Shown here in pieces: positions 1 through 9,324 of a DNA stretch of 64,000 nucleotides. The stretch's first letter is position 1. Each line of letters begins with the position of its first letter. The stretch comes from Bacteroidota bacterium (lineage in GTDB: Bacteria; Bacteroidota; Bacteroidia; UBA7662; JAIXUI01). Location of the stretch: NCBI GenBank assembly GCA_027484125.1, contig JAIXUI010000009.1:39738-103737 (forward strand). The letters are read 5' to 3'. The position numbers and the translations under genes were made by a program. Under the pieces are notes generated by a model. The model saw nothing but the letters and a program-made list of their open reading frames with translations, had not been told where the DNA came from and did no database searches.

Positions 1-432
1 ATGGGTTTCAAATCCGCGCTGTTGCAGCGTGCTAAGCACGGCAGCTTTCAATTTGAGCCCACTTTTTTTGCGCGCATGTTGCTTCCAAAGTGTTTCTATT
101 TGATTTTTCAAATCTGCTAAGTATTCTTCCTCATCTATTTCTTTCATGGCTTCCCGAATACAGGGTGCTGAAATCTGCCTTTGTAATAATCCATTCCTGA
201 TTTTTAATCTTCCCCAGCCGTTGATTCTTCGTTTTCCTCTAACATAAGCAGAAGCATAGCGTTGGTCGTCCACGAAACCCATTGAAATAAGCGTGACCAG
301 GATTTCATCCGCAACTTCTTCTTTAACTTCCCATTCTCTTAGTTTTTTCAGCACTTCAAACTGGCAGTGCTCCCTACTTGCACAATAATCCGCAGCTTTT
401 CTCAGGTACAGCGATTTGATTTCGGCTTCCAT
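1..432 (-). CDS. recX: RecX family regulatory protein (3' end truncated by window edge)
   Basis: Reverse translation MEAEIKSLYLRKAADYCASREHCQFEVLKKLREWEVKEEVADEILVTLISMGFVDDQRYASAYVRGKRRINGWGRLKIRNGL is RecX-like; start CAT at 430-432; runs off the left edge. Confidence 0.85.
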   Translation of the reverse strand, partial: MEAEIKSLYLRKAADYCASREHCQFEVLKKLREWEVKEEVADEILVTLISMGFVDDQRYASAYVRGKRRINGWGRLKIRNGLLQRQISAPCIREAMKEIDEEEYLADLKNQIETLWKQHARKKSGLKLKAAVLSTLQQRGFETH

Positions 433-438
433 TCGGTC

Positions 439-446
439 TAAATTTA
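439..446. promoter_or_regulatory. Palindromic TAAATTTA, putative shared -7 element for divergent recX and murF-alr
   Basis: TTTG 415-418, N20, TAAATTTA 439-446 on +; ATTG (470-467), N20, TAAATTTA on -; 6 nt to each start codon. Confidence 0.5.
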
Positions 447-452
447 CGCCCT

Positions 453-2939
453 ATGCAGGAAGGCATCAATCTTAATCCCGAAGAATTAACCCACGTGTTA
501 CAGGCAACCTTCCACGGAACTTGCCCTTCGGCTACTTTGCAACACATTGCCTATGACAGTCGAAAACTGGTTTTTCCTGCGGAAACGCTCTTCTTGGCAT
601 TAAAAGGAGACCAAAGAGACGGACATGGCTTTATACTCGATGCTTGGAAAAAAGGCGTACGCAGCTTTGTGGTGCAACATTGGGATGATTGTTTTCCGCC
701 GGCGGCCTATTGGGTGGTTTCGGATGTTTTGAAGGCGTTTCAACGACTAGCAGCCAACATTCGCACTCAATACAAAGGTTTAGTCATTGGCATCACCGGC
801 AGCAATGGAAAAACCACAGTCAAAGAATGGCTTTTTCAATTGCTTCATGCGGATGCGGAAATATACAGAAGTCCGAAAAGCTACAACAGCCAGCTTGGTG
901 TTCCTCTCTCTGTGATAGGGCTTCAGCCACACTCACAACTCGCCATCCTTGAAGCAGGCATTTCCCAACCGGGAGAAATGTCGATTCTTAAGTCCATCAT
1001 TCAGCCCGATTGGGGCGTCATGACTACACTTGGCGCTGCTCATGGTGAGCATTTCTCCAGTGATCAAGACAAGCTACTTGAAAAAGCCAACCTGTTTCAA
1101 GGTGTTAAAAAACTCTTTTATCCCCTTGATCACGAGCTCATTCACACCTTGTTTTCAAAGGGCAATAATCAAGTGGATAGTCCCGAGTTGCTTACTTGGA
1201 GTTTAAATGATACTTCAGCAACGTTAGCTTTATTAACCATTAAGCCATTTGGCTCTATTTGGAAACTTAAAGTTCGGTATAAAGCCCAGGAGTTTGATGT
1301 GCCTGTGCCATTTACAGACCGAGCTTCGCTTAGCAATGCGTTGTGTGCTGCCCTTGTAGCGGTTGAATGGACGAGGCAACCTGCCATCATTTTTGACCGA
1401 TTGGCTGCTTTAACGCCGGTTGCCATGCGTATGGAAATGAAAGAAGGCATCCATCAAACCCGCTTACTCAACGACGCTTGGAGCCTCGATCTTTCTTCTT
1501 TACAAATTGCCTTGGATCATTTATCCTCCCAACACGATAAAAAGCGAAAAACAGTTATTCTATCCGACTTTAAACAAGGGGAACTCCGAGGTGATGCGCT
1601 TTATCAAAAAGTTGCGGGCTTGCTTCAGAAGTTTCAAATCGATCGTTTGATTGGCATTGGCCCAGAAATCTCTTTTCATGCGGCGGCATTCCACGGCTTC
1701 GAAACTCATTTTTTTCAGAGTACTCGCAACTTTTTAAAAGTAGCACCGGAGTTGAGTTTTTCACAGGAATCAATTTTAATAAAAGGTGCAAGAGCCTTCG
1801 GTTTTGAAGAGATTGAAAAATTCTTCACTCGTCAGCGTCATCGTACGGTATTAGAGATAGACTTAGACGCTCTCATTCATAACTACAAGGTTTACAGAAG
1901 TTTACTAAAATCCTCTGTAAAACTGATGGTGATGGTAAAAGCATTTTCGTATGGTTCTGGGATTTCTGAGGTTGCGAAATTGATGCAATTTCATCAAGCC
2001 GATTACCTCACGGTTGCCTATCCGGATGAAGGGGTATTGCTTCGTCAGGCTGGAATTCACTTGCCCATCATGGTCATGAATACCGATGCAGATAGCTTTG
2101 ATAGTTGTTTTAACTGGCAACTAGAACCTGAAATCTATAGCATTGGTATTCTGAAAGCATTGATTGACCGCATTCAAGAACGGGAAGAAGAGAAGAAGGT
2201 GGGAATACATCTAAGCTTCGACACCGGTATGAATCGCTTAGGTTTGAATGAAGTAGAAGTCGATGATTTATTGATTCTATTAAAAATGGAACCCCGCCTC
2301 GAAGTGCGCTCGGTTTACACTCATTTGGTTGCTTCTGATGAAGCCTTGCACAGGGAATTTACGCTAAGTCAAATAAGTCGTTTTCAACATTGTGCCGATA
2401 AAATCTCCCGAGGCCTCGGTTATCATCCTTTGAGACATGTTTTAAACAGCGCAGGAATTCCGGCATTTCCAGAGGCACATTTAGACATGGTTCGCCTGGG
2501 AATTGGCTTATATGGATTTGAAGGTTCAGGAATCCTGGGTGATAAACTCAAGCCTGTTAGTTGCCTGAAAACGGTAGTTTCTCAGGTGAGAAAGGTGAAA
2601 AAAGGAGAAAGTGTTGGGTACAGTAGAAAAGGGGTGGTGCATTCGGATAGCGAAATTGCCACTCTTGCTGTGGGATATGCCGATGGTGTAAGCAGAAGCT
2701 TTGGCAATGGAGCTGTTTCGTTTTTCATAAAAGGACGTCAAGTTCCCACCATTGGCAATATCTGTATGGATATGTGCATGGTAGATGTTACCGATTTGGA
2801 AGTGAAGGAAGGAGATGAAGTAGAAATCTTTGGTCCTAACAATCCCATTGCACCTATCGCAGAAGCAATTGGAACGATACCTTATGAATTGCTTACCAAC
2901 GTTTCTCAACGAGTTAAACGGGTATATCTGAAAGATTAA
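453..2939 (+). CDS. murF-alr: Bifunctional UDP-N-acetylmuramoyl-tripeptide:D-alanyl-D-alanine ligase / alanine racemase
   Basis: N-terminal Mur ligase with GITGSNGKTTVKEW P-loop; C-terminal alanine racemase (LEIDLDALIHNY, MVKAFSYGSG PLP lysine region, VRLGIGLYG). Confidence 0.93.
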   Translation: MQEGINLNPEELTHVLQATFHGTCPSATLQHIAYDSRKLVFPAETLFLALKGDQRDGHGFILDAWKKGVRSFVVQHWDDCFPPAAYWVVSDVLKAFQRLAANIRTQYKGLVIGITGSNGKTTVKEWLFQLLHADAEIYRSPKSYNSQLGVPLSVIGLQPHSQLAILEAGISQPGEMSILKSIIQPDWGVMTTLGAAHGEHFSSDQDKLLEKANLFQGVKKLFYPLDHELIHTLFSKGNNQVDSPELLTWSLNDTSATLALLTIKPFGSIWKLKVRYKAQEFDVPVPFTDRASLSNALCAALVAVEWTRQPAIIFDRLAALTPVAMRMEMKEGIHQTRLLNDAWSLDLSSLQIALDHLSSQHDKKRKTVILSDFKQGELRGDALYQKVAGLLQKFQIDRLIGIGPEISFHAAAFHGFETHFFQSTRNFLKVAPELSFSQESILIKGARAFGFEEIEKFFTRQRHRTVLEIDLDALIHNYKVYRSLLKSSVKLMVMVKAFSYGSGISEVAKLMQFHQADYLTVAYPDEGVLLRQAGIHLPIMVMNTDADSFDSCFNWQLEPEIYSIGILKALIDRIQEREEEKKVGIHLSFDTGMNRLGLNEVEVDDLLILLKMEPRLEVRSVYTHLVASDEALHREFTLSQISRFQHCADKISRGLGYHPLRHVLNSAGIPAFPEAHLDMVRLGIGLYGFEGSGILGDKLKPVSCLKTVVSQVRKVKKGESVGYSRKGVVHSDSEIATLAVGYADGVSRSFGNGAVSFFIKGRQVPTIGNICMDMCMVDVTDLEVKEGDEVEIFGPNNPIAPIAEAIGTIPYELLTNVSQRVKRVYLKD

Positions 2940-2989
2940 GTCCATCATTGCGGACAATAATATCTATATTTGAAACTCAGAACCATAAC

Positions 2990-4144
2990 ATGCCGATTTA
3001 CCACTCTGCAGGCGTATTTCCGCAAAAACGCCACACTGTTTACCGCAAACCCGATGGTGGTTTGTACGCGGAAGAGCTCGTTTCAACGGAAGGCTTTTCC
3101 AGTGTTTATTCCCTTGTTTATCATGCGCATCCACCCACGCTAGTTAAGGCTATTCAAGAAGCTTACTCTGTAGCGCCACAGGTGGTAGTGGAGAAACATT
3201 TGAAGCACAGAAGCTTGCTGGGCTTCAAGATTAAACCGGAAGCTGACTATCTCAAGAGCAGAAAAGCGGTCTTAGTTAACAACGACCTGCATGTAGTACT
3301 TGCTGCTCCTCAGCAATCAACGCCGTATTTCTATAAGAATGCCGATGCCGATGAACTGGTTTTTATTCATGAAGGTTCGGGAAAGCTTAAAACCATGTAT
3401 GGCAAACTTGATTTTGCCTATGGAGATTACCTGGTTATTCCTAGAGGTACTATTTATCAGATGGAGTTTGATACTCCCGACAATAGACTGCTCATCATCG
3501 AGTCTTTTAGCCCCATCATGACACCAAAGCGCTACCGCAATCACTTCGGTCAGCTGCTGGAACACTCTCCTTTCTGTGAACGTGACATTCGTCGTCCTGA
3601 AGGATTGGAGACTTTTGACGAAAAAGGAGAGTTCCTTATCAACATCAAAAAGCAAGGCATGATGTATCCTTACATTTATGCTACTCATCCGTTCGATGTT
3701 ATTGGTTGGGACGGATATCATTATCCCTGGGCATTTTCCATTCACAACTTCGAACCTATAACCGGAAGGGTACACCAACCACCACCGGTACATCAAACTT
3801 TTGAAGCACACAACTTTGTAGTCTGTTCGTTTGTACCAAGGTTGTATGATTATCATCCGGAAGCAGTTCCTGCTCCTTACAACCACAGCAACATCGACTC
3901 TGACGAAATTCTCTACTATGTGGACGGCGATTTCATGAGTCGTAAACATGTGGAAAGAGGCATGATTACCTTACATCCCGGCGGAATTCCGCATGGACCT
4001 CACCCCGGAACGGTTGAAAAATCAATCGGTGCTAAAGAAACCAAAGAGTTGGCGGTCATGATTGATCCTTTCCGCCCTCTTCAACTCACCCAATACGCGC
4101 TCGAAATCGAAGATGAGTCGTATTACCAATCCTGGCTAGGCTAA
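2990..4144 (+). CDS. hmgA: Homogentisate 1,2-dioxygenase
   Basis: MPIYHSAGVFPQKRHTVYRKPDGGLYAEELVSTEGFSSVYSLVYHAHPPT; ORF-track start 2948 is a TTG, first ATG is 2990, preceded by TATATTTG (2965-2972). Confidence 0.9.
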   Translation: MPIYHSAGVFPQKRHTVYRKPDGGLYAEELVSTEGFSSVYSLVYHAHPPTLVKAIQEAYSVAPQVVVEKHLKHRSLLGFKIKPEADYLKSRKAVLVNNDLHVVLAAPQQSTPYFYKNADADELVFIHEGSGKLKTMYGKLDFAYGDYLVIPRGTIYQMEFDTPDNRLLIIESFSPIMTPKRYRNHFGQLLEHSPFCERDIRRPEGLETFDEKGEFLINIKKQGMMYPYIYATHPFDVIGWDGYHYPWAFSIHNFEPITGRVHQPPPVHQTFEAHNFVVCSFVPRLYDYHPEAVPAPYNHSNIDSDEILYYVDGDFMSRKHVERGMITLHPGGIPHGPHPGTVEKSIGAKETKELAVMIDPFRPLQLTQYALEIEDESYYQSWLG

Positions 4145-4155
4145 ATCAATCAACC

Positions 4156-5280
4156 ATGAATACTTTAACCCAAGACGCAGTGGCTACAGAGGTGGATTTT
4201 CTACCACTCAATGGGACCGACTACATCGAGTTTTATGTCGGGAACGCCAAACAAAGTGCTTACTATTATCAAACAGCTTTTGGTTACGAACTAGTGGCTT
4301 ATGCCGGACCCGAAACCGGGGTCCGAGATCGCTCTTCTTATGTGCTTCAACAAAATAAAGTACGTCTGATGCTCACTACTTCCCTCTATCCTGATTCTGA
4401 AATTTCAGAGCATGTAAAAAAACATGGTGATGGTGTGAAGGTTCTCGCTATTTGGGTTGACGACGCTCGCAAGTCTTTCGAAGAAACCACCAAAAGAGGC
4501 GCTGTTGCAGTAGAAGCTCCTAAGGTATTGAAAGATGAACATGGAGAAGTTGTGGTAGCCTCCATCAAAACCTATGGTGATACCATCCACACTTTTGTTG
4601 AAAGAAAAAACTATCACGGTGCTTTTATGCCCGGCTTCCAACCGAGAAAAAGCTTAATTCCTATTACTCCGGTAGGCCTGAAGCATGTTGACCATTGCGT
4701 TGGCAATGTAGGTTGGGGAGAAATGAACACCTGGGTCGATTTCTATGAAAATGTAATGGGCTTTAAGCTGTTGGTGACTTTCGATGACAAAGACATTTCA
4801 ACAGAATATTCTGCTTTAATGAGTAAAGTGGTATCAAATGGAAATGGCTACATCAAGTTTCCAATCAACGAGCCTGCTGAAGGAAAGAAAAAATCTCAGA
4901 TCGAAGAATATATTGAGTTTTATCATGGGTCAGGTGTTCAGCACATCGCCATTGAAACCGATAACATTCTTCATACAGTAGGTGAGTTACGCAAACGAGG
5001 AGTTGAATTTCTCTATGTACCTGAAACCTATTACGACGATTTAAAGGAACGTGTAGGGATGATTGATGAAGATATTGAAGCACTGAAAGCGCTCAATATC
5101 CTGGTTGATCGGGATGAAGAAGGATATTTGCTTCAAATTTTTACCAAACCGGTAGAAGATCGTCCAACTTTGTTTTACGAAATCATTCAGCGTAAAGGAG
5201 CACGTTCATTCGGAAAAGGTAACTTCAAAGCGCTTTTTGAGTCTATCGAACGCGAACAAGAACTAAGAGGAAATCTATAA
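4156..5280 (+). CDS. hppD: 4-hydroxyphenylpyruvate dioxygenase
   Basis: Two VOC-type halves; DYIEFYVGNAKQSAYYYQTAFGYELVAYAGPETG, HVDHCVGNV, C-terminal FYEIIQRKGARSFGKGNFKALFESIEREQELRGNL. Confidence 0.93.
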   Translation: MNTLTQDAVATEVDFLPLNGTDYIEFYVGNAKQSAYYYQTAFGYELVAYAGPETGVRDRSSYVLQQNKVRLMLTTSLYPDSEISEHVKKHGDGVKVLAIWVDDARKSFEETTKRGAVAVEAPKVLKDEHGEVVVASIKTYGDTIHTFVERKNYHGAFMPGFQPRKSLIPITPVGLKHVDHCVGNVGWGEMNTWVDFYENVMGFKLLVTFDDKDISTEYSALMSKVVSNGNGYIKFPINEPAEGKKKSQIEEYIEFYHGSGVQHIAIETDNILHTVGELRKRGVEFLYVPETYYDDLKERVGMIDEDIEALKALNILVDRDEEGYLLQIFTKPVEDRPTLFYEIIQRKGARSFGKGNFKALFESIEREQELRGNL

Positions 5281-5302
5281 TCTTTCTTTAAAAGCAAAAA
5301 AA

Positions 5303-5329
5303 AAGCCCGCAATTGCGGGCTTTTTTTTT
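5303..5329. terminator. Bidirectional intrinsic terminator between hppD and rpoD
   Basis: aaGCCCGCaattGCGGGCttttttttt, stem 5305-5320 with A-tract upstream and T-tract downstream. Confidence 0.85.
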
Positions 5330-5346
5330 GGGAAATCTCTATTGAT

Positions 5347-6210
5347 TTAACCGAGGTATGCTTTCAGCATTTTGCTTCTTGAAGTGTGACGCAAGCGCTT
5401 CAACGCCTTGTCTTTAATCTGACGTACGCGCTCACGAGTAAGTTCAAATTTTTCACCGATATCTTCCAAAGACATGCTGTGATCCATTCCAATGCCGAAA
5501 TAAAGCTTCACCACTTCTCTTTGGCGCTCAGTAAGCGTAGCTAAAGAACGGTCAATTTCATTGGCTAAAGACTCCTGCATCAAAATCGCATCTGATTTAG
5601 GAGCATCTTCGTTTACAAGAACATCGAGGAGCGTGTTTTCTTCACCTTGAACGAATGGAGCATCCATGGAAACATGGCGACCGGAGATGTTCATGGTACT
5701 TTCTACTTCATCTACTGTAACTTCCAACAAATCAGCGAGTTCTTCAACCGAAGGGTCACGCTCGTATTCTTGTTCAAGCTTAGAGAATGCCTTGCTAATC
5801 TTATTCAAAGAGCCAACTCGGTTGAGCGGTAAACGAACAATTCTCGAATGTTCAGCTAAGGCTTGAAGGATAGATTGACGAATCCACCATACGGCGTAAG
5901 AGATAAATTTAAATCCTCGGGTTTCGTCGAAACGCTTAGCAGCTTTGATAAGACCTAGGTTACCTTCATTGATAAGGTCACTGAGGGTAAGACCTTGATT
6001 TTGATACTGCTTGGCTACCGAAACTACGAATCGAAGGTTGGCTTTGGTCAGTTTTTCAAGAGCTCGTTGATCGCCTTCCCTAATCTTTCTCGCAAGAATT
6101 ACTTCTTCTTCCGGAGTGATAAGGTCAACCTTGCCAATTTCCTGGAGGTATTTCTCCAAAGATTGACTTTCCCGGTTGGTAATGGATTTGGTTATCTTGA
6201 GTTGTCTCAT
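5347..6210 (-). CDS. rpoD: RNA polymerase primary sigma factor (sigma-70 family, short Bacteroidota form)
   Basis: [88 protein letters not shown]; no region 1.1. Confidence 0.93.
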   Translation of the reverse strand: MRQLKITKSITNRESQSLEKYLQEIGKVDLITPEEEVILARKIREGDQRALEKLTKANLRFVVSVAKQYQNQGLTLSDLINEGNLGLIKAAKRFDETRGFKFISYAVWWIRQSILQALAEHSRIVRLPLNRVGSLNKISKAFSKLEQEYERDPSVEELADLLEVTVDEVESTMNISGRHVSMDAPFVQGEENTLLDVLVNEDAPKSDAILMQESLANEIDRSLATLTERQREVVKLYFGIGMDHSMSLEDIGEKFELTRERVRQIKDKALKRLRHTSRSKMLKAYLG

Positions 6211-6364
6211 GGGCGAAGCGTGTGGTTCCTTGTAGAATCACCATACTAATGAACATAGCATGGGCAAAGAAAGTTGCGAAGGTAGTAAAAAAAATATCCA
6301 AGATTTAGGAGTACTTAGAATCCTTTCCTAACTTTTCACGTTCATCGCTGTTGTTCTTGTTGTC

Positions 6365-6820
6365 ATGCACCACGATTCCGAAGAAACTACTTTTACTTAT
6401 TGGTCAGGCAGAGACGCATTAGCGCCTGTTCCATTACATGTTGCTTCTGCAGCAATCAAGCCTGTTGATAAGGGTAAAATAAAATCAGTAGCCTTAGAAA
6501 CTGTTGAAAAACAGGCCAATCAGCAAATTAACATGCTAAAAAAACAGGCTGAGTTGATCATGCAACAGGTTCGTGAAATCGAAGAACGTGTTCGTATTGC
6601 AGCAGAAATCTATGCAGCCGATATTTCCTTCGAGCCTGTGATTGGCCATACTTACCACCTTTATGAAAGAAATGGAAAGCGTTCACTTTCCTTAGTTGGC
6701 CCCAAAGAATGGGGGAGAAGCAAAACCGCCGGACAGTTTATTGCAACGGTGAAACTCATGGCTGATCGTACTTGGGAGGTCTTGGACGTGGAAAAGCAGG
6801 AAAGTGGGGATGCCCTCTGA
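6365..6820 (+). CDS. DUF2452 domain-containing protein
   Basis: VALETVEKQANQQINMLKKQAELIMQQVREIEERVRIAAEIYAADISFEPVIGHTYHLYER; family assignment from memory. Confidence 0.7.
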   Translation: MHHDSEETTFTYWSGRDALAPVPLHVASAAIKPVDKGKIKSVALETVEKQANQQINMLKKQAELIMQQVREIEERVRIAAEIYAADISFEPVIGHTYHLYERNGKRSLSLVGPKEWGRSKTAGQFIATVKLMADRTWEVLDVEKQESGDAL

Positions 6821-8042
6821 GGTAGTTGTAATTGGTGGTGGTGCTGCTGGTTTTTTCTCTGCCATTCAGATTGCAGAAAAGCTTCCTAGTGCGCAAGTCA
6901 CTTTGATTGAAAAGAGTCAGAAGCTTTTATCCAAGGTTTTAATCTCCGGTGGTGGGAGATGCAATTTAACCCATGATTGTAGAGACTTCAAACAGTTGAT
7001 TAAGAACTACCCACGCGGTCAGTCCTTTCTCAAGCCTTTATTCAAGAAGTTTGCAGTAAACGAAACCTTGGATTGGTTTCATCGAAATGGAGTAGCCACA
7101 AAATCTGAGGCCGATGGACGAATGTTCCCCCTCAGTAACTCCTCCCAGTCCGTAGCCGACTGCCTGTTAAAGGCAGCAAAAAGGCTCAATATTCAGGTTC
7201 AGTGTGGGGTTGCAGTTAAATCAGTTGTTAAAAACGCCAATGGTTTTGAACTTCACACCAATAAGGGTGTACTGAATGCATCTGAAGTAGTAGTGGCTGT
7301 AGGTGGTCAATCGGTTCGGCCTTGCCCTGATTTCTTAGAAGGGTTTGATTTACAAACTATAGACCCTGTACCATCACTTTTTACATTTAACTTACCGGAA
7401 AATCCACTCGTAGCATTAGCTGGTGTGAGTGTTCCGGAGGCGGAAATTTGGTTATCTGGTTTTTCAATACGTCGAACTGGCCCTGTTTTAATTACGCACT
7501 GGGGACTTAGCGGTCCAGCCACGCTCTGGTTATCAGCATTTGCTGCGCGCTGGTTAAAAGAAAAAAATTACGAAGCAGATGTTTATGTAAATTGGGTTAA
7601 TCCATTATCAGAGCATGATATAAGAGAAGATTTTTCTGAAATGGAGCATCGATTTGCGCAAAGACAAATGGACAACCTTCCCCACTGGAATTTGCCGAAA
7701 CGATTGTGGGAGTTTCTCCTAATTCAGTCGGAAATCAGTCCCCAGGCTAAATTGGGGGAGTTGAGTAAGAAGGCCAAAAACAAATTGATAGACCGTTTGG
7801 TAAGGTCTGAGTTGAAAATGAGTGGAAAAACCACTTTTAAAGAGGAATTTGTTACCGCAGGCGGTATCAGTGATGCTAACTTCGAGCCGGGTAGTTTGGA
7901 ATGTAAACATCATCCGGGACTCTATTTTGCAGGCGAAGTTCTCGACATAGATGGCGTAACGGGAGGGTTTAACTTTCAGGCTGCCTGGACTACAGGATGG
8001 TCTGTAGCAGAACAAATCTTGAATCGTTATCGTGGCTCATGA
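6810..8042 (+). CDS. NAD(P)/FAD-dependent oxidoreductase, HI0933/YhiN-like
   Basis: VVVIGGGAAGFFSAIQIAEKLP, ISGGGRCNLTHDC, VTAGGISDANFEPGSLECKHHPGLYFAGEVLDIDGVTGGFNFQAAWTTGW; ATG at 6810 preferred over GTG 6804; overlaps the upstream CDS. Confidence 0.88.
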   Translation: MPSEVVVIGGGAAGFFSAIQIAEKLPSAQVTLIEKSQKLLSKVLISGGGRCNLTHDCRDFKQLIKNYPRGQSFLKPLFKKFAVNETLDWFHRNGVATKSEADGRMFPLSNSSQSVADCLLKAAKRLNIQVQCGVAVKSVVKNANGFELHTNKGVLNASEVVVAVGGQSVRPCPDFLEGFDLQTIDPVPSLFTFNLPENPLVALAGVSVPEAEIWLSGFSIRRTGPVLITHWGLSGPATLWLSAFAARWLKEKNYEADVYVNWVNPLSEHDIREDFSEMEHRFAQRQMDNLPHWNLPKRLWEFLLIQSEISPQAKLGELSKKAKNKLIDRLVRSELKMSGKTTFKEEFVTAGGISDANFEPGSLECKHHPGLYFAGEVLDIDGVTGGFNFQAAWTTGWSVAEQILNRYRGS

Positions 8043-9288
8043 TCCTTATTCATCCCTGAGATTCAGGGATTTTCGTTTTTATCTCTCCGCAAGAGTTTTT
8101 AGCACCATTGGTACGCAAATTCAAGCTACTGTAGTAGGTTGGCAACTTTATGAACTTACCAAAGACCCGCTTTCCCTTGGTTTAATCGGGCTTACAGAAG
8201 CTATCCCCGCCATCGGGTTGTCTTTATTTGGTGGCTTACTAGCAGATACGGTCAACAGGAGGCGAATCGCCCTTTTTTGCTACCTCGGCTTGTTTATTTC
8301 TGCTCTATTGTTGGCATGGTTCTCCCTTCAACCTACTTCTGTAATTGAACAAACCGGGGTTATGGTCATTTACCTTGCAGTTGCGGTAAATGGCATTGCC
8401 AGAGGGTTTCTTAGTCCTGCTATGTTCTCCTTACTGTCTCAAATGGTTCCTCGATCAGAGTACTTGAGCGCTTCCACTTGGAATAGTACCGGCTGGCAAA
8501 TGGGGGCAATTACTGGGCCTGCACTTGGTGGTTTAATTTATGCAGTGGGTGGTCCATTGCCTTGTTATTTAGCCGTATGTGCTCTTACTTTCCTAGGCAT
8601 GATGCTTCTGCTTCTGATTCGAAAAGTAGATAATCCAATCATGCAAAAAATAGAACCTATCAAAACCAGGCTTTTTTCAGGTATCCATTTTGTATTCAAA
8701 AATCCTATCATTTTAGGGGCTTTGTCCCTCGATTTGTTTGCGGTTTTGTTTGGTGGAGCCGTGGCTCTTTTGCCGGTGTTCGCTTCTGACATCTTAAAGG
8801 TAGGTCCAGAGGGTCTAGGGATTTTAAGGGCTGCTCCGGCACTGGGTTCTACACTCATGGCATTTGTAATGGCCTATCGAAAACCTATGAAAAATGCGGG
8901 AGTTAACCTCTTGTTGGCGGTTGCCGGTTTCGGAGTAACCTCTATTATTTTTGGTTTGTCAGAATCGTTTTGGCTCTCTGTGCTCATGCTTGGTATTGGT
9001 GGAGCACTCGATAATATTAGTGTTATCATTCGGTCGGTAATCTTACAAATGCTGACTCCCGACGATATGCGAGGAAGAGTATCTGCCGTTAATAGCATCT
9101 TCATCGGATCATCCAATGAAATTGGCGCGTTTGAATCAGGTTTGGCGGCTAGTCTGTTAGGAATAGTCCCCAGTGTGGTTTTTGGTGGAATGATGACCAT
9201 CGCAGTGGTGGCTGTCACATGGTGGAAAGCTCCAAGCCTCAGGCGTTTAGATTTGAGATCCCTTCAACAAAGAAACGAAAGCGCCTAG
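8032..9288 (+). CDS. MFS transporter (EntS/MFS_3-like)
   Basis: GTG start; RFRDFRFYLSARVFSTIGTQIQATVVGWQLYELTKDPLSLGLIGLTEAIPAIGLSLFGG; multiple TM segments; 11-bp overlap with upstream CDS. Confidence 0.85.
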   Translation: MAHDPYSSLRFRDFRFYLSARVFSTIGTQIQATVVGWQLYELTKDPLSLGLIGLTEAIPAIGLSLFGGLLADTVNRRRIALFCYLGLFISALLLAWFSLQPTSVIEQTGVMVIYLAVAVNGIARGFLSPAMFSLLSQMVPRSEYLSASTWNSTGWQMGAITGPALGGLIYAVGGPLPCYLAVCALTFLGMMLLLLIRKVDNPIMQKIEPIKTRLFSGIHFVFKNPIILGALSLDLFAVLFGGAVALLPVFASDILKVGPEGLGILRAAPALGSTLMAFVMAYRKPMKNAGVNLLLAVAGFGVTSIIFGLSESFWLSVLMLGIGGALDNISVIIRSVILQMLTPDDMRGRVSAVNSIFIGSSNEIGAFESGLAASLLGIVPSVVFGGMMTIAVVAVTWWKAPSLRRLDLRSLQQRNESA

Positions 9289-9324
9289 CAGCCACGGAAA
9301 AATCCTTTACCTTACACGCAGGCT

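Noticed and set aside
2948-2989. N-terminal extension of hmgA from TTG 2948
   Set aside because: Non-family sequence and contains the likely -7 element; ATG 2990 starts the conserved MPIYHSAG.
3317-3949. 210-aa antisense ORF opposite hmgA
   Set aside because: Codons shadow a well-conserved enzyme on the other strand; no recognisable domain; typical antisense artefact.
2990-5280. Complete tyrosine-degradation cluster
   Set aside because: Only hmgA and hppD are present here; no fumarylacetoacetase or isomerase in the window.
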